The position numbers were made by a program, and so were the translations under genes. Source: Deinococcus ruber (GTDB lineage Bacteria; Deinococcota; Deinococci; Deinococcales; Deinococcaceae). From it: a DNA stretch of 64,000 nt. Shown piece by piece: positions 24,911 to 34,113 of the stretch; the stretch's first letter is position 1, and the number at the start of each line of letters is the position of its first letter. The stretch is taken from the NCBI RefSeq assembly GCF_014648095.1, contig NZ_BMQL01000013.1:1-64000 (forward strand). Direction: 5' to 3'. The notes beneath the pieces were generated by a model. It was not told the origin of the DNA. It saw only the letters and a list, made by a program, of their open reading frames with translations, and made no database searches.

Positions 24911-25302
24911 GGGGTACCTCGTGGGGGTGGGGGCGGGTTCAGCAGCTCCGGCGGATCGTCTGCGAACACCGTGGGCGGCAGGTTGTTGATTTTCTCCAGC
25001 GCGTTCAGCGCGGCCCTGGCCTCGGTGCGGGTGATCAGCACGTGCAGGTACATACGCGTCAGGCGTTTGATGTCCTCGCGCAGCTCGTCCACCTCGTCGC
25101 GGGTGTCGCGCAGCTCCTGACGCAGCTCCTTGATCTCCTGGGCCATGTCGCTGCGGAGTTCCTTCTCCTGGCCCGGTGCGCCGCTCACCCAGCCCTTCAG
25201 GAAGCCGCCGAAGACCTGCATCGCCATATAGGCGAGGGCCGCGCCGCCCACACCCCCACCGGCCACCTTGATGATGCTGTCGAGGGAGCCGGGGTCAGCC
25301 AT
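24907..25302 (-). CDS. Membrane-anchored coiled-coil protein, lysis region
   Basis: 131 aa from ATG 25302 (TTG 25311 is also possible). One N-terminal hydrophobic segment, VGGAALAYMAMQVFGGFL, is followed by a long charged coiled coil (about 45-105, QEIKELRQELRDTRDEVDEL) and a Pro-rich tail. The shape matches hemolysin XhlA-like or holin-associated phage proteins. Its stop overlaps the endolysin start. Confidence 0.6.
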   Translation of the reverse strand: MADPGSLDSIIKVAGGGVGGAALAYMAMQVFGGFLKGWVSGAPGQEKELRSDMAQEIKELRQELRDTRDEVDELREDIKRLTRMYLHVLITRTEARAALNALEKINNLPPTVFADDPPELLNPPPPPRGTP

Positions 25303-25768
25303 CGCGACCAAACCTTTGGCGCAGCCAGCGGAAGACCCGCGTGCGCTCCAGCCAGCGCGGGGCGCGGGCGCGGCGATTCAGATACCACAGCTGCGTATCC
25401 AGCCACTGCCGGAAACTGCGGAAGAACAGCAGCAGCGATGTGCAGCCCAGCACCGAGATGGTGGCGGCTGTCGGCAGCAGCCCCACCCCGAGTGTCAGGA
25501 GCCCCACGATGATGAAGAAGGCCGTGGCCGACACCAGTTGCGCGGTCATCAGCAGCAGCGAGGCGCGGGGTGCGAAGGTCAGTACGAAGGCCAGCGCGAT
25601 CAGGCCGACGCCCCATGCGCCCATGTTCGCAAACGGCACATACGCCCGGAACAGTTCCGACAGATTGATCCGTAGCAGACACACCAGTCCGAAGGCGAAA
25701 TGCGTCACCGCGATGATCATGCGGGGATGCAGCAGGCTGAAGCGGGCGAACATGATTTCGTCGCTCAT
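25295..25768 (-). CDS. Integral membrane protein, putative holin
   Basis: 157 aa from ATG 25768 (in the previous stop). Four membrane segments: IIAVTHFAFGLVCLL, GVGLIALAFVLTF, LLMTAQLVSATAFFIIVGLL and ISVLGCTSLLLFF, with an Arg-rich cytoplasmic tail (RRARAPRWLERTRVF). Proximity to the endolysin makes a holin role likely; no family motif. Confidence 0.55.
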   Translation of the reverse strand: MSDEIMFARFSLLHPRMIIAVTHFAFGLVCLLRINLSELFRAYVPFANMGAWGVGLIALAFVLTFAPRASLLLMTAQLVSATAFFIIVGLLTLGVGLLPTAATISVLGCTSLLLFFRSFRQWLDTQLWYLNRRARAPRWLERTRVFRWLRQRFGRDG

Positions 25769-26112
25769 GGGGAAAGCCTCAAGTGCTGCCATGTCTCACC
25801 GTCCAGGCTGTAGTCCAGGTGGCTGATGAACAGCCAGGTCTCTGGGGGGAAGACGTTGGGCGTGGGAAGCGGCACCAGGAAGGGCGACTGCGGCTCTCCG
25901 GTCAGGTCGCTGACCTTCCGCACAAGGCTGGGTTTGGTGCAGCCGGGCAGCGGGCGCAGGAAAGCCGCGCGGCCAAAGCCGACCTCGTAATCTCGGTAGG
26001 CGACCGGCTGGCAGTATTTCGGTGGCAGTGCGGGAACCTTCACGGCAGGCGCGGCGAGCACTGCGACCGTCAGCGCTGCGCAGCTCAGGATGAGCAGCGT
26101 GCGTCGGGTCAT
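25765..26112 (-). CDS. Small exported or anchored phage protein, 115 aa
   Basis: The start is ATG 26112, in the ATGA overlap with the upstream gene. The N-terminus TRRTLLILSCAALTVAVLAA is a signal peptide or anchor. The rest is soluble with two Cys. Together with the lipoprotein gene just upstream it resembles an i-spanin/o-spanin type pair in layout only, which is a weak inference. Confidence 0.55.
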   Translation of the reverse strand: MTRRTLLILSCAALTVAVLAAPAVKVPALPPKYCQPVAYRDYEVGFGRAAFLRPLPGCTKPSLVRKVSDLTGEPQSPFLVPLPTPNVFPPETWLFISHLDYSLDGETWQHLRLSP

Positions 26113-26531
26113 GCCGGGCCTTGCGTGGTGGCGACCACCGTCCACGGCCCGTCGAGGGTGGGGGCGGTCTGGATGCTCAGGCCGGGCAGGAAACTCAGAT
26201 GGAGGCTGGGCAGCTGGGCGCTCAGGCCCAGGCATGGGCAGTAGGGCGAGACGGTCACGGGACTGACCGAGCCGTCGGGCAGCACCACTTTCAACCAGAT
26301 GCCCGGTACGCCAGGATTCAGGCGAATGGTCAACTCCTGATCGTCGAACGTAACCGTCACCTGTGAGGCGTCAGTGGTGACCAGTGAGGGAACCACTGAG
26401 ACAGGCACGCTGACCACCGGGATGGGCGGCGGTGGGGCCGTGATAGGGATGGGCGGCGAGCTGGCCTGAGTCAAGGTGGCAGGAGCGCAGGCGCACAGCA
26501 CCAGGGCGGCGCAGAGCAGCAATCGTTTCAT
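26109..26531 (-). CDS. Phage lipoprotein, 140 aa
   Basis: The start is ATG 26531 (MKRLLLCAALVLCACAP), with a lipobox around LCAC. It has a Pro-rich linker (PPIPITAPPPPIPV) and then a beta-rich domain with a Cys pair (PYCPCLG). Coupled to the next gene. Function unknown; envelope location expected. Confidence 0.6.
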   Translation of the reverse strand: MKRLLLCAALVLCACAPATLTQASSPPIPITAPPPPIPVVSVPVSVVPSLVTTDASQVTVTFDDQELTIRLNPGVPGIWLKVVLPDGSVSPVTVSPYCPCLGLSAQLPSLHLSFLPGLSIQTAPTLDGPWTVVATTQGPA

Positions 26532-26604
26532 GGTGAAACCTCTAGACGTGGCACCCGCTTCCGCACGGGCCACTCGAACGGGCTTGGAGACGAGGGAGCT
26601 GGGC

Positions 26605-27372
26605 TCAGTTGCCGATCGGCGTGTGCGTGAACGTCGGCAGCACGTTGCCGTCGCCGTCTGTCACCGTGATGTGCACCAGCTGATCGGTCTCAGACGGCGC
26701 GTAGAAGGGATTGGTGCTGAACGAATCTGCACCGATCTGCGTGTTCGACTGATCGGTCATGACGTAGGAGCCTGAAGTGATGCCGCTCGTCAGCGTGATT
26801 TCAAACCGGTTGGGATCGCTCGCACCCCACACCACCGACGTAATCCCCGGAGTCGGCGGCACAACCACCGGTGCTGCAGCCCGCAGCATCGGCCCAGCGT
26901 CCAGGTCTACCGTGCCCGGCAGAAAGACCGCCGTGACCGCCGAGAAATCGTCGATGCCCAGTTGGTTGCCGTTCATGACGATGCCGTACAGCACGCCCGC
27001 CTGGAGCGGTACCTTGACCCAACTCAGCGGCCCGACGCTCACGAGCGGCTGCACACTGTCGACGGGCACGGTGGTCATGGGCGCGGCCTGCACCGGGTAC
27101 ACCTGGATGAATCCAGTGCGCGACAGATTCTGCACCAGCAGGGTGCCGTCCTGCTCCGGCGTGAAGCCCCCGTTATACACGTCGAGCAGATTCAGGAAGG
27201 TCGCCCGAGCGCCGCCGCTCAGCGTAACCGGCAGGGGATTCTCAGCCGACACCGGCCCAACTAGCTTTCGACCATTGGTATCGACGTCGCCAGTCGGCGT
27301 TGCCAGCAGTGTTACCGTCGTGAACGCTTTCCAGAGAGTTACAAAATCCTGAACGAGCGGAATCACAGGCAT
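26605..27372 (-). CDS. Phage structural or tail-associated protein, 255 aa
   Basis: ATG 27372 (MPVIPLVQDFVTLW). The beta-rich sequence contains GGARATFLNLLDVYNGG, QDGTLLVQNLSRTGFIQVYPV and a C-terminal Ig-like run (ITVTDGDGNVLPTF). It lies between the tail fibre gene and the lysis cassette, typical of fibre accessory or receptor-binding proteins. No family name can be given. Confidence 0.6.
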   Translation of the reverse strand: MPVIPLVQDFVTLWKAFTTVTLLATPTGDVDTNGRKLVGPVSAENPLPVTLSGGARATFLNLLDVYNGGFTPEQDGTLLVQNLSRTGFIQVYPVQAAPMTTVPVDSVQPLVSVGPLSWVKVPLQAGVLYGIVMNGNQLGIDDFSAVTAVFLPGTVDLDAGPMLRAAAPVVVPPTPGITSVVWGASDPNRFEITLTSGITSGSYVMTDQSNTQIGADSFSTNPFYAPSETDQLVHITVTDGDGNVLPTFTHTPIGN

Positions 27373-27396
27373 AGGGCTCCTGCACACAAGAACACA

Positions 27397-27419
27397 CCCC
27401 CAGCGGTGCAGGCTGGGGG
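27397..27419 (-). terminator. Hairpin after the tail fibre gene
   Basis: CCCCCAGC (27397-27404) and GCTGGGGG (27412-27419) form an 8-bp stem with a 7-base loop, between the fibre stop and the next gene. On the minus strand TGTGTTCTTG follows, so it may be a partial terminator. Confidence 0.5.
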
Positions 27420-27442
27420 CGGGGAAAGGCGAATTGAAGAAG

Positions 27443-30400
27443 CTACGGCGTGTTGCTGAAGGTCGGGCCGTACCACACGACGCCGTTTGCCCGCTTACGA
27501 ATCAGCCGGGGCGGGTTCACGTCATCGTCCAGAATGGCCGCCCCGCCATTCGGCAGAGCATCGCTGCTGGCAACCATCGGGAAACTGCCGCTTGAGCTGC
27601 CCTCACTGGCCGCATACGTCCATACGTCGCCCGCCTGCATGATCGCGCTGGCAAGTACCAGCCCGTTGGCGTCTGCCACGTCCACGTGCGCGGGGCCAGC
27701 CAGCGTCACAAGGCCGCTGCCGCTGCTGACACCGTTGGACACTGCCCGCAGGCCACCGCTCAGCCCGTTGACCTGCGCCGCCACGACAGCGGTATAGCTG
27801 AGATTGTCGTACGCCGACTGCGAACCGTACGAAAATCCACCGGGTATGCCGCCCGTAAAGGTGGTGTCGGTCCATGTCAGCGTCTGCACGCCGTCCACGT
27901 ACAGCACGCCTGCGCCCGTGGTGTAGTCCACCGTGATCCGCAGGCGTTTGGTGGTCCCGATGCTCCAGGCTGCGCCCGCGTTCGCGCTGACGTTGAGCTG
28001 CCCGCTGGAGGTGTCTTCCACGCCGTTCACGTAGCGACTGACAATCCATTTCGGTGTGCCCGCGTTGATGAACGCGACGCGGTAGCCGCTGCCGGTGTTG
28101 GCGACGCCCTGCACCCACAGTCCGCCGTGCTGCAATCCGCTGTAATCCCCCAGCAGCGTCATGTCCACGCTGTAGTCCAGATGCGCTGCCAGGCTCAGGT
28201 GCTTGTACGCCCAGAAGAATGCGCTGCCGCTGGACGCGCCGCTCAGTATCCGCTTGTTCGCCGCGTCGTACGACAGATTGCCACTGACCGATGCCTGAAA
28301 TCCGGTGACACTTGTGAATGTGTCTGCGGCCACCAGATCAGTGTCAAACGTCTCAAGGATGGTGTTGGCCTGATTGGTGGCGCTGCGTGTCAGGGTGCCG
28401 CTGGACGTGCTGCCGCCCCCCGCTGCCGGGGTGTAGGTGCCCACGCCGCCCGCGATGCTCAGCGTGCCGTTTGGCAGTTGCAGGGTGTTCACGGTGCCGC
28501 TGGTGGTGCCGTCTGCCGTCTCCACCACGATCCCGAAGGCTGGAGCCTCAGGAGGCGTGTAGACGGCTGGCACGTAGGCACTGCCGCCGATGGCCGCAAT
28601 CAGCAGTGGTGCGAGGTGGCCTGCGGCGGCTGGGTGTCCACCGCTGCCCAGACCCGGGTGGGTGCCGTCCGTGTAGGTTGTCACCCATCCTGTTGTGTCC
28701 ACGTACTGCACGCGGCTGCTGCCGCTGGCCGACACGGCCGCCTGGATATCGGTGGCATACGCGCCGTTAAAGGGGCGCATCGCCAGAATTTTGGCATTGG
28801 GGAACCGCGCCAACTCTTGCGTGAGCAGGGTGCCATAGTCGGTTTGGAACGCTGCCCCGGCGACGCCCGCATTGCTGTCATTGGTGCCGATGTTGACCAC
28901 CGCCACATCGACTTCTGGATGGGTGGCCGCGTGGTCCGGGTGCAGCGCCCAGAAACTCAGCATGTTCGCCAGCAGCCCAGGGACACCGCCGCTGCCGGTG
29001 CGGGCAGCGTTCAGCCCGGTGCCACCGTACCCCGCCTGAATGAGTCGCATGCCGGCTGCTTTGGCGGCCAGCCGCCCATAGGTCAGGCTGCCTGCGCTGT
29101 TTGCCGCCGAGGTGCCGCCCGCACTGGCGCGGGCCAGCACGCCCGCTGTGATGCTGTCGCCGCGTATCTCCACGATGGGCTGATCGGTGTAGATGATCGG
29201 CACGGTGGTGCCACCCGTCGAGGTCAAATTCCCGATCAGGAGCGCCGCCCCGTTCCACACGGGATCGAGTTCATGGAACCCGTCGAGGATCACGCTGACG
29301 TCCGACACGTCTGCCAGCCCGGTAGCCAGCGTGACTGCGCCCCACCCGCTGCCCTGCGGCACCGGGATGATGGTGGCCGCTGCGCCGTTCACACTGACAG
29401 CAAACCGAGGTGCCTGCGAGGTGGCAGGATCTCGGTACACCTGCGCCACCAGATCACTGCCCGTCACGCGCACCAGCACTTCGCTGCCCTGCGTGATGGT
29501 CGCCATGCCTGGCGTGCCTGCTCGGTACGCAGGCCACCAGCGCCCGATGAACGCTGCCTGGGTCTGCACGGCGGTGGGCTGCGCGGCGTCGTCGTGCAGC
29601 GAGACGCGATTCAGGCGCGTCACGCCCGGATCGCCACCGCTCTGGTACGTGCGCGACAGGTACACCGCGCCGCTGGTCTGGTCGGCCCCGATGTAGCTGC
29701 TCAGGTCAACGGTGGTAATCGTGGGGTTGGTCGGCATGGTCTGGGATTTGGGCCACACCCACACCCGGATGACGTTTCGTTCCACGGTAACGCGCATCAT
29801 CAGCGGTTCGGCGGGAATGGTAATCCCGGTGACGCCCCGATCACTGCCGTCACTGTGAACCACGGTGCTGTCGGTCACGATGCCCGCATCCACTCCGAAC
29901 GCGCTGCCGTACGCATTGACCGAGAAAATCCACGCCCCGAAGCTGCGGCTGCTGCCCCGGTTCATTCGCAGCAGAATCTGCGGGGCGGTGGGGTCGAGCT
30001 CCAGCAGGATCTCGCCCTCGTAGAAGTGGCCGGGCAGCTTCACGCCGAGCGGCGTGGTGTCGTAGTGGTTGCTGACAGCCAGCTTCCCGCTGGCAATGGT
30101 GCCGCTGCTGCTGGCCGTCCAGCCATTCTGCCCGTCCACGTTTCCGCTGGTAAAGGTGCTGAAGTCGAACGTGCGAGCGGGTGCTGCCGCGTCTCGAATC
30201 AGCGTAGGGTCAGCAGGTGCACTGCCGCCGCCAGTCGGCAGGATCAGCCGAACCGTGCCGCCGCCCTGGTCGAGCACCGTGCCGTTCACGACCTCCAGCG
30301 TGGTGGCCGTGACGCCGTTTCCGCCGAGTGGCCGCACCGACAGACTGCCGCCGCCACTGCCTCCAGGCAGGGCGCCCGCATCCAACGTGCTGCCGTCTGT

Positions 30401-31783
30401 GCGCGTCAGGATCAGGTGCCCGCTCCCGTTGATCGCCGCCGCCTGAACGCCCAGACCGGGCGTGCCTGCGGCGGTTGGAATGGCCCCCGCATCGAACGTG
30501 GTGTTATCCGTTCGGGTGAAGATCAGATGGCCGTTGCTGTCGATGGTGACCGACTGAATCCCCACGCCAGGGGTACCGGGCGTTCCCTCAGGGGTCGGGA
30601 GAACGCCTGCATCCAGGGTGCTGCCGTCTGTGCGGGTGAAGATCAGGTGCCCGCTGCCGTTGAGGGCTGCTGACTGGATGCCCACGCCAGCGACTCCTGG
30701 ACTTCCTGCAGGCCCGCGCAGATTCCCTGCCGCTTGATACGCCCCGCTCACGCGCTGGTACAGTGCGCCGCTGCTGGTATCCATGTAAATGTCGCCGTCT
30801 GTGCCCACGCCGTCGTCGGGGGCACCTGCACCGAACCGCCACAGTGCGCCGATGGCTGGCGTGGTGTTCGTGCCGCCCGTGCCGGTGCCACCGTTCGCCA
30901 TGCCGTTGCCCGAACGCACGCTGAAATTATCAAATTTCCCCCTGGTGTAGCTGACGCCGCTGCCCAGGTTCCCGGTGGATTCGTGGAACAGTTCGACCTG
31001 GGCACCGTTGCCCATCGCCGTGAGCCAGTCGGCAGGCAGTGCCACGTCCACCAGCCCCACGGTGCCCGCCAGCACCTGAATCCGCCCCGCTGTTTCATCC
31101 ACCGTGAGCCGCACACGCCGAGGGGTGTCCATGCTCACCCCAGCGCCCGTACCCTGCGCCGTGGCCAGTGTCGCGCTCGCCGTCCCAATCCCCCAGGTGA
31201 GGGCCGTGCCGTTCCAGCTCAGGTTTTTGGTGGCCCCGACGAGCCGAACGCCCAGAAACGGTTCGAGGGGTGTGCCGCTGAACATCTCGAACCAGCCGTC
31301 GTACTGCACGCAGGCGGCGCGCTGATTCCAGAGGCTGGCATTCAACCGCGCCCGCGCGTGGGGCAGCGGGTTGTTGCTGCCCTGGGTCGTGTGCTGGTCA
31401 ATGGCCTCCCCGACAATCAGCACCGCGTTCTCAATCTGCACGCTGCTGGTGTTGACATCCACGGTGTAGTCGGTGCCTAGGAACGTCCGGTCGAAGGTGT
31501 CCACCCAGCTCCACTGCGCGGGATCTGGGTCGGGCAAGGTTCCTGCAGGCGCGTCGGCGGCCACCTGTGACAGCAGGGTGATCCCGGACAGGGCGGCAGG
31601 GCCTGCGGTGTGGGTGAAGGTGAGCACCTCGCCCACCACCAGCAGATGTGGCAGGGTCGGTGCGCTGCCGTTGATGGTCAGGGTGCCGCCCTGCACGGCG
31701 GTGATGGTCTCGCCCGCCAGGAGCGCGTCGGTGATGGTGAGGGTGTAGCTCTGCTGGCTGAGCTGGGTCGTGGTCTGTCTCAT
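27443..31783 (-). CDS. Tail fibre / tip protein with SGNH hydrolase domain
   Basis: 1446 aa. An N-terminal beta region is followed by a LamG-like domain (about 120-290), then three repeats of the form GxxGxxGVGIQSxxxxxxGHLIFTRTD (about 355-480) with short collagen-like Gly-Pro parts. Further lectin-like beta domains follow. The SGNH/GDSL esterase has GDSIT near residue 875, GTNDSN near 965 and DGTHPG near 1040, giving catalytic Ser, Asn and Asp-His. Another LamG-like domain lies near 1170-1330. The esterase could remove acetyl groups from surface polysaccharide during host recognition. The longest gene after the tape measure, immediately downstream of the tail tip genes. Confidence 0.8.
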   Translation of the reverse strand: MRQTTTQLSQQSYTLTITDALLAGETITAVQGGTLTINGSAPTLPHLLVVGEVLTFTHTAGPAALSGITLLSQVAADAPAGTLPDPDPAQWSWVDTFDRTFLGTDYTVDVNTSSVQIENAVLIVGEAIDQHTTQGSNNPLPHARARLNASLWNQRAACVQYDGWFEMFSGTPLEPFLGVRLVGATKNLSWNGTALTWGIGTASATLATAQGTGAGVSMDTPRRVRLTVDETAGRIQVLAGTVGLVDVALPADWLTAMGNGAQVELFHESTGNLGSGVSYTRGKFDNFSVRSGNGMANGGTGTGGTNTTPAIGALWRFGAGAPDDGVGTDGDIYMDTSSGALYQRVSGAYQAAGNLRGPAGSPGVAGVGIQSAALNGSGHLIFTRTDGSTLDAGVLPTPEGTPGTPGVGIQSVTIDSNGHLIFTRTDNTTFDAGAIPTAAGTPGLGVQAAAINGSGHLILTRTDGSTLDAGALPGGSGGGSLSVRPLGGNGVTATTLEVVNGTVLDQGGGTVRLILPTGGGSAPADPTLIRDAAAPARTFDFSTFTSGNVDGQNGWTASSSGTIASGKLAVSNHYDTTPLGVKLPGHFYEGEILLELDPTAPQILLRMNRGSSRSFGAWIFSVNAYGSAFGVDAGIVTDSTVVHSDGSDRGVTGITIPAEPLMMRVTVERNVIRVWVWPKSQTMPTNPTITTVDLSSYIGADQTSGAVYLSRTYQSGGDPGVTRLNRVSLHDDAAQPTAVQTQAAFIGRWWPAYRAGTPGMATITQGSEVLVRVTGSDLVAQVYRDPATSQAPRFAVSVNGAAATIIPVPQGSGWGAVTLATGLADVSDVSVILDGFHELDPVWNGAALLIGNLTSTGGTTVPIIYTDQPIVEIRGDSITAGVLARASAGGTSAANSAGSLTYGRLAAKAAGMRLIQAGYGGTGLNAARTGSGGVPGLLANMLSFWALHPDHAATHPEVDVAVVNIGTNDSNAGVAGAAFQTDYGTLLTQELARFPNAKILAMRPFNGAYATDIQAAVSASGSSRVQYVDTTGWVTTYTDGTHPGLGSGGHPAAAGHLAPLLIAAIGGSAYVPAVYTPPEAPAFGIVVETADGTTSGTVNTLQLPNGTLSIAGGVGTYTPAAGGGSTSSGTLTRSATNQANTILETFDTDLVAADTFTSVTGFQASVSGNLSYDAANKRILSGASSGSAFFWAYKHLSLAAHLDYSVDMTLLGDYSGLQHGGLWVQGVANTGSGYRVAFINAGTPKWIVSRYVNGVEDTSSGQLNVSANAGAAWSIGTTKRLRITVDYTTGAGVLYVDGVQTLTWTDTTFTGGIPGGFSYGSQSAYDNLSYTAVVAAQVNGLSGGLRAVSNGVSSGSGLVTLAGPAHVDVADANGLVLASAIMQAGDVWTYAASEGSSSGSFPMVASSDALPNGGAAILDDDVNPPRLIRKRANGVVWYGPTFSNTP

Positions 31784-31798
31784 GGGCCTCCAGTGGGA

Positions 31799-32296
31799 TT
31801 AAGAACTGCCGCCGCCACCGCCCCCGTCTGGCGGTGTGGGCGGGGTGGTCAGGCGGGCGACCAGCAGCGAGAGCTTGAGGTTGGTGCCGGTCAGGATGAA
31901 GCTGGGGCCGCCGTATACCCGTGCTTGCCAGGGATGCCAGCCGCGTGGGAATTTGGCGGGCCAGCCAGGGGAGTGCCCGGCGTCGAGGCCTAACCAGGTG
32001 GCATACGCCAAAGCGCCGTCGATGCGGAGAGTACTGAGGTCGCCGCGTGCCCGACCCAGCAGCACGCACGGCCCGCTGAACGGGAACGTCACACGCATCG
32101 GCACGCCGACATTCCTGGCGTCCTGTTCCTGCCCTGGGCTCCAGTTCTTACTCAGGGCCACCAGGGCGCTGCTGTTCGGTTGCCACACGTGGTTCTGATC
32201 CTGAAGATCGACCTCGGTTGGAAGGTAGAAGAGGGATTCGCCGCGTCTCGTAATCCAGACGGGCGGCGGGTCGTTCGTTGCCTGACCGAATGCCAT
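31799..32296 (-). CDS. Phage tail-tip associated protein, 165 aa
   Basis: ATG 32296 (MAFGQATNDPPPVWITRRGE). Beta-rich, ending in a flexible Gly/Pro tail (PPTPPDGGGGGGSS). Sixteen bp separate it from the fibre gene. Probably an adaptor between tail tip and fibre; no family recognised. Confidence 0.55.
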   Translation of the reverse strand: MAFGQATNDPPPVWITRRGESLFYLPTEVDLQDQNHVWQPNSSALVALSKNWSPGQEQDARNVGVPMRVTFPFSGPCVLLGRARGDLSTLRIDGALAYATWLGLDAGHSPGWPAKFPRGWHPWQARVYGGPSFILTGTNLKLSLLVARLTTPPTPPDGGGGGGSS

Positions 32297-32340
32297 GTGC
32301 TGTCCTTATGAGGCAAGGTTGTGATCGGAGAGGCCGGGAT

Positions 32341-34113
32341 TTACTCGGTTCCCACGCTGCCTCCGAGGGAATACACGTCCCAGAGCGAGAGGCCGTGGCT
32401 AGGTCGGGTGGGCGTTGGCGCGGGTGGCACGTGCGTCTGTCCTGCTCGGAACGCAGCGCGTGTTCTGGGCTTGCTGAGCTGCTGCGCTCGCCACTCGTCT
32501 GCCGGAACATCGCGGTAGGCATCCCATGTGCCGAGGGCGATCCAGCGCAGCCCACCCGTGCCGCTCAGGTGCAGGTAGCCTCGGTCGCCCGGGAAGGAAT
32601 GGTGGCCGCTGTGCGCGCCAAGGTAATCAGCCACGGTGCCGTCCGGTTGCCTCAGGTCGGCCAGCAGCTGCGCCCAGGTCGCGGTGCGAGCGTGGGCGGT
32701 GTCGAGGCCTGGCAGGACCGTCACGCCGTCGTCGGTACCGAGCACCAGCGTCAGCCCGGCAGCGTCCTCGAAGGCCGTCCAGCTCGTCCAGGTGCCCGGC
32801 AGCGCGGCACCGTTGACGCTGGCCGTCCAGGTGGACAGCGTGTTGTCTACGTGCAGCACTGTAAAACTCTTGCCCTGCACGACGGAAGAGCGCACGCTGA
32901 AGGGTCTGTCAGGCACATACAGGGCCGGGTTGGGCGGCGCGTCCTGGGCGTAGTAGGTCGCCACAGTCACCGCGAATCCCGACTGCAGCACGGTCTCGCC
33001 CTCGTGCTCCACGGTGCCCGACAGCACCAGCGCTCCGCCGAGATACGGCTGGATCGGCTCAATACCACTGGCCTGATGCCAGACGATGCCCGCCACGTCC
33101 CGCTCGACGCTCAGCAGGGTGCTGCCGTTGAGCGCCTGGCGGGTGATGTGCATGGGGCGACGTTCCAGGAGGCAGTTCTCTAACGTGCCGATGCTGGGGC
33201 TGGAGACGTAATAGTTGATGAGGGCAGCAACGTCCGGGCGGCGATCCAGATAGGTGTACTGCCCGTCGCCCTGCGTCACGCCCTGCACCTCGTGGACGTT
33301 TTTCACCAGCACATCGACAAGTACCTCGTTCAAATACTGAAACTGTCGTGCTGGCGCGGCGCCGTTGACCGTCTGGGTGTGGCTGCCCGCTGGCAGATCC
33401 CCGCCTGCGTACAGGTGGGTCGGCTCGAGTGTGTCGGTGAAGGTGTAGGTAAAGCTGACGGTGCCTTCGCTGGTGTAGCCGAAGCGTTCCCGGTAGGGCG
33501 GCGCGACGAGACACAGGCCGATACCCACCACGTCTCGCAGCTCGAAGGGGACGTACTGGTTGAGCAACTCCACCGGGTCGACCGCATGCGGCGCTTGACC
33601 CTCAAGGGTGAAGGTGCGCGTGCCCAGACCAGCCGCCAGCGGGCCGAAGCTGTTGAACAGCCCGCTGGCCATCGCCAGCGGCGTGTCGTTTGCCCCGCCC
33701 AGGCCACTGCCGAAGTGCACGTCGGTCTGCCGCGTGACGTGCAGGCTGCTGTAGGTACGCGCCTGGTGATCGATCACCGCGTAGGACGTGCTGTCAATGG
33801 TCCCGTCATCCAGCAGGATGCCCGTCTGAAAGCCTGCCTCTCCAAAGGCCGTGACGGCGGTGTATTCGCCGTGCTCCAGCACATGGGTAAGCGCAGGCGC
33901 ATGGTTGGGTTGTGGCAGTTGCGGGCTTTCCCGCTCGGGGTACAGGGGTGCAACGAACGGCGAGTCGTCCGGGATTCGCAGGGGCGGCAGCGTGCGGGGT
34001 GCGGTCTGGAACAGGTTCCCCGCTGGTTTCGGAGGCTCCTGCACCGGCTGTTTGCAGCAGCAGCGCTTCCGGCATCCGCAGCCCAGCAGCACGTCGAGCA
34101 GGTCATCGTGCAT
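32341..34113 (-). CDS. Phage tail protein, 590 aa
   Basis: Chosen start ATG 34113 (MHDDLLDVLLGCGC), which overlaps the end of the upstream gene by 11 bp. The N-terminus has a cysteine cluster (GCGCRKRCCCK) that could bind metal. The remainder alternates beta-rich segments with blocks such as EPTHLYAGGDLPAG and ERRPMHITRQALNG. It sits between the baseplate-like protein and the fibre gene, so a tail tip or baseplate role is likely. Confidence 0.6.
   Translation of the reverse strand: MHDDLLDVLLGCGCRKRCCCKQPVQEPPKPAGNLFQTAPRTLPPLRIPDDSPFVAPLYPERESPQLPQPNHAPALTHVLEHGEYTAVTAFGEAGFQTGILLDDGTIDSTSYAVIDHQARTYSSLHVTRQTDVHFGSGLGGANDTPLAMASGLFNSFGPLAAGLGTRTFTLEGQAPHAVDPVELLNQYVPFELRDVVGIGLCLVAPPYRERFGYTSEGTVSFTYTFTDTLEPTHLYAGGDLPAGSHTQTVNGAAPARQFQYLNEVLVDVLVKNVHEVQGVTQGDGQYTYLDRRPDVAALINYYVSSPSIGTLENCLLERRPMHITRQALNGSTLLSVERDVAGIVWHQASGIEPIQPYLGGALVLSGTVEHEGETVLQSGFAVTVATYYAQDAPPNPALYVPDRPFSVRSSVVQGKSFTVLHVDNTLSTWTASVNGAALPGTWTSWTAFEDAAGLTLVLGTDDGVTVLPGLDTAHARTATWAQLLADLRQPDGTVADYLGAHSGHHSFPGDRGYLHLSGTGGLRWIALGTWDAYRDVPADEWRAQQLSKPRTRAAFRAGQTHVPPAPTPTRPSHGLSLWDVYSLGGSVGTE

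Noticed and set aside
27686..30673. 995-codon plus-strand open frame over the tail fibre gene
   Set aside because: Antisense shadow of a GC-rich gene; composition is Arg/Ala/Gly/His-rich without domains, while the minus strand has clear SGNH and repeat motifs.
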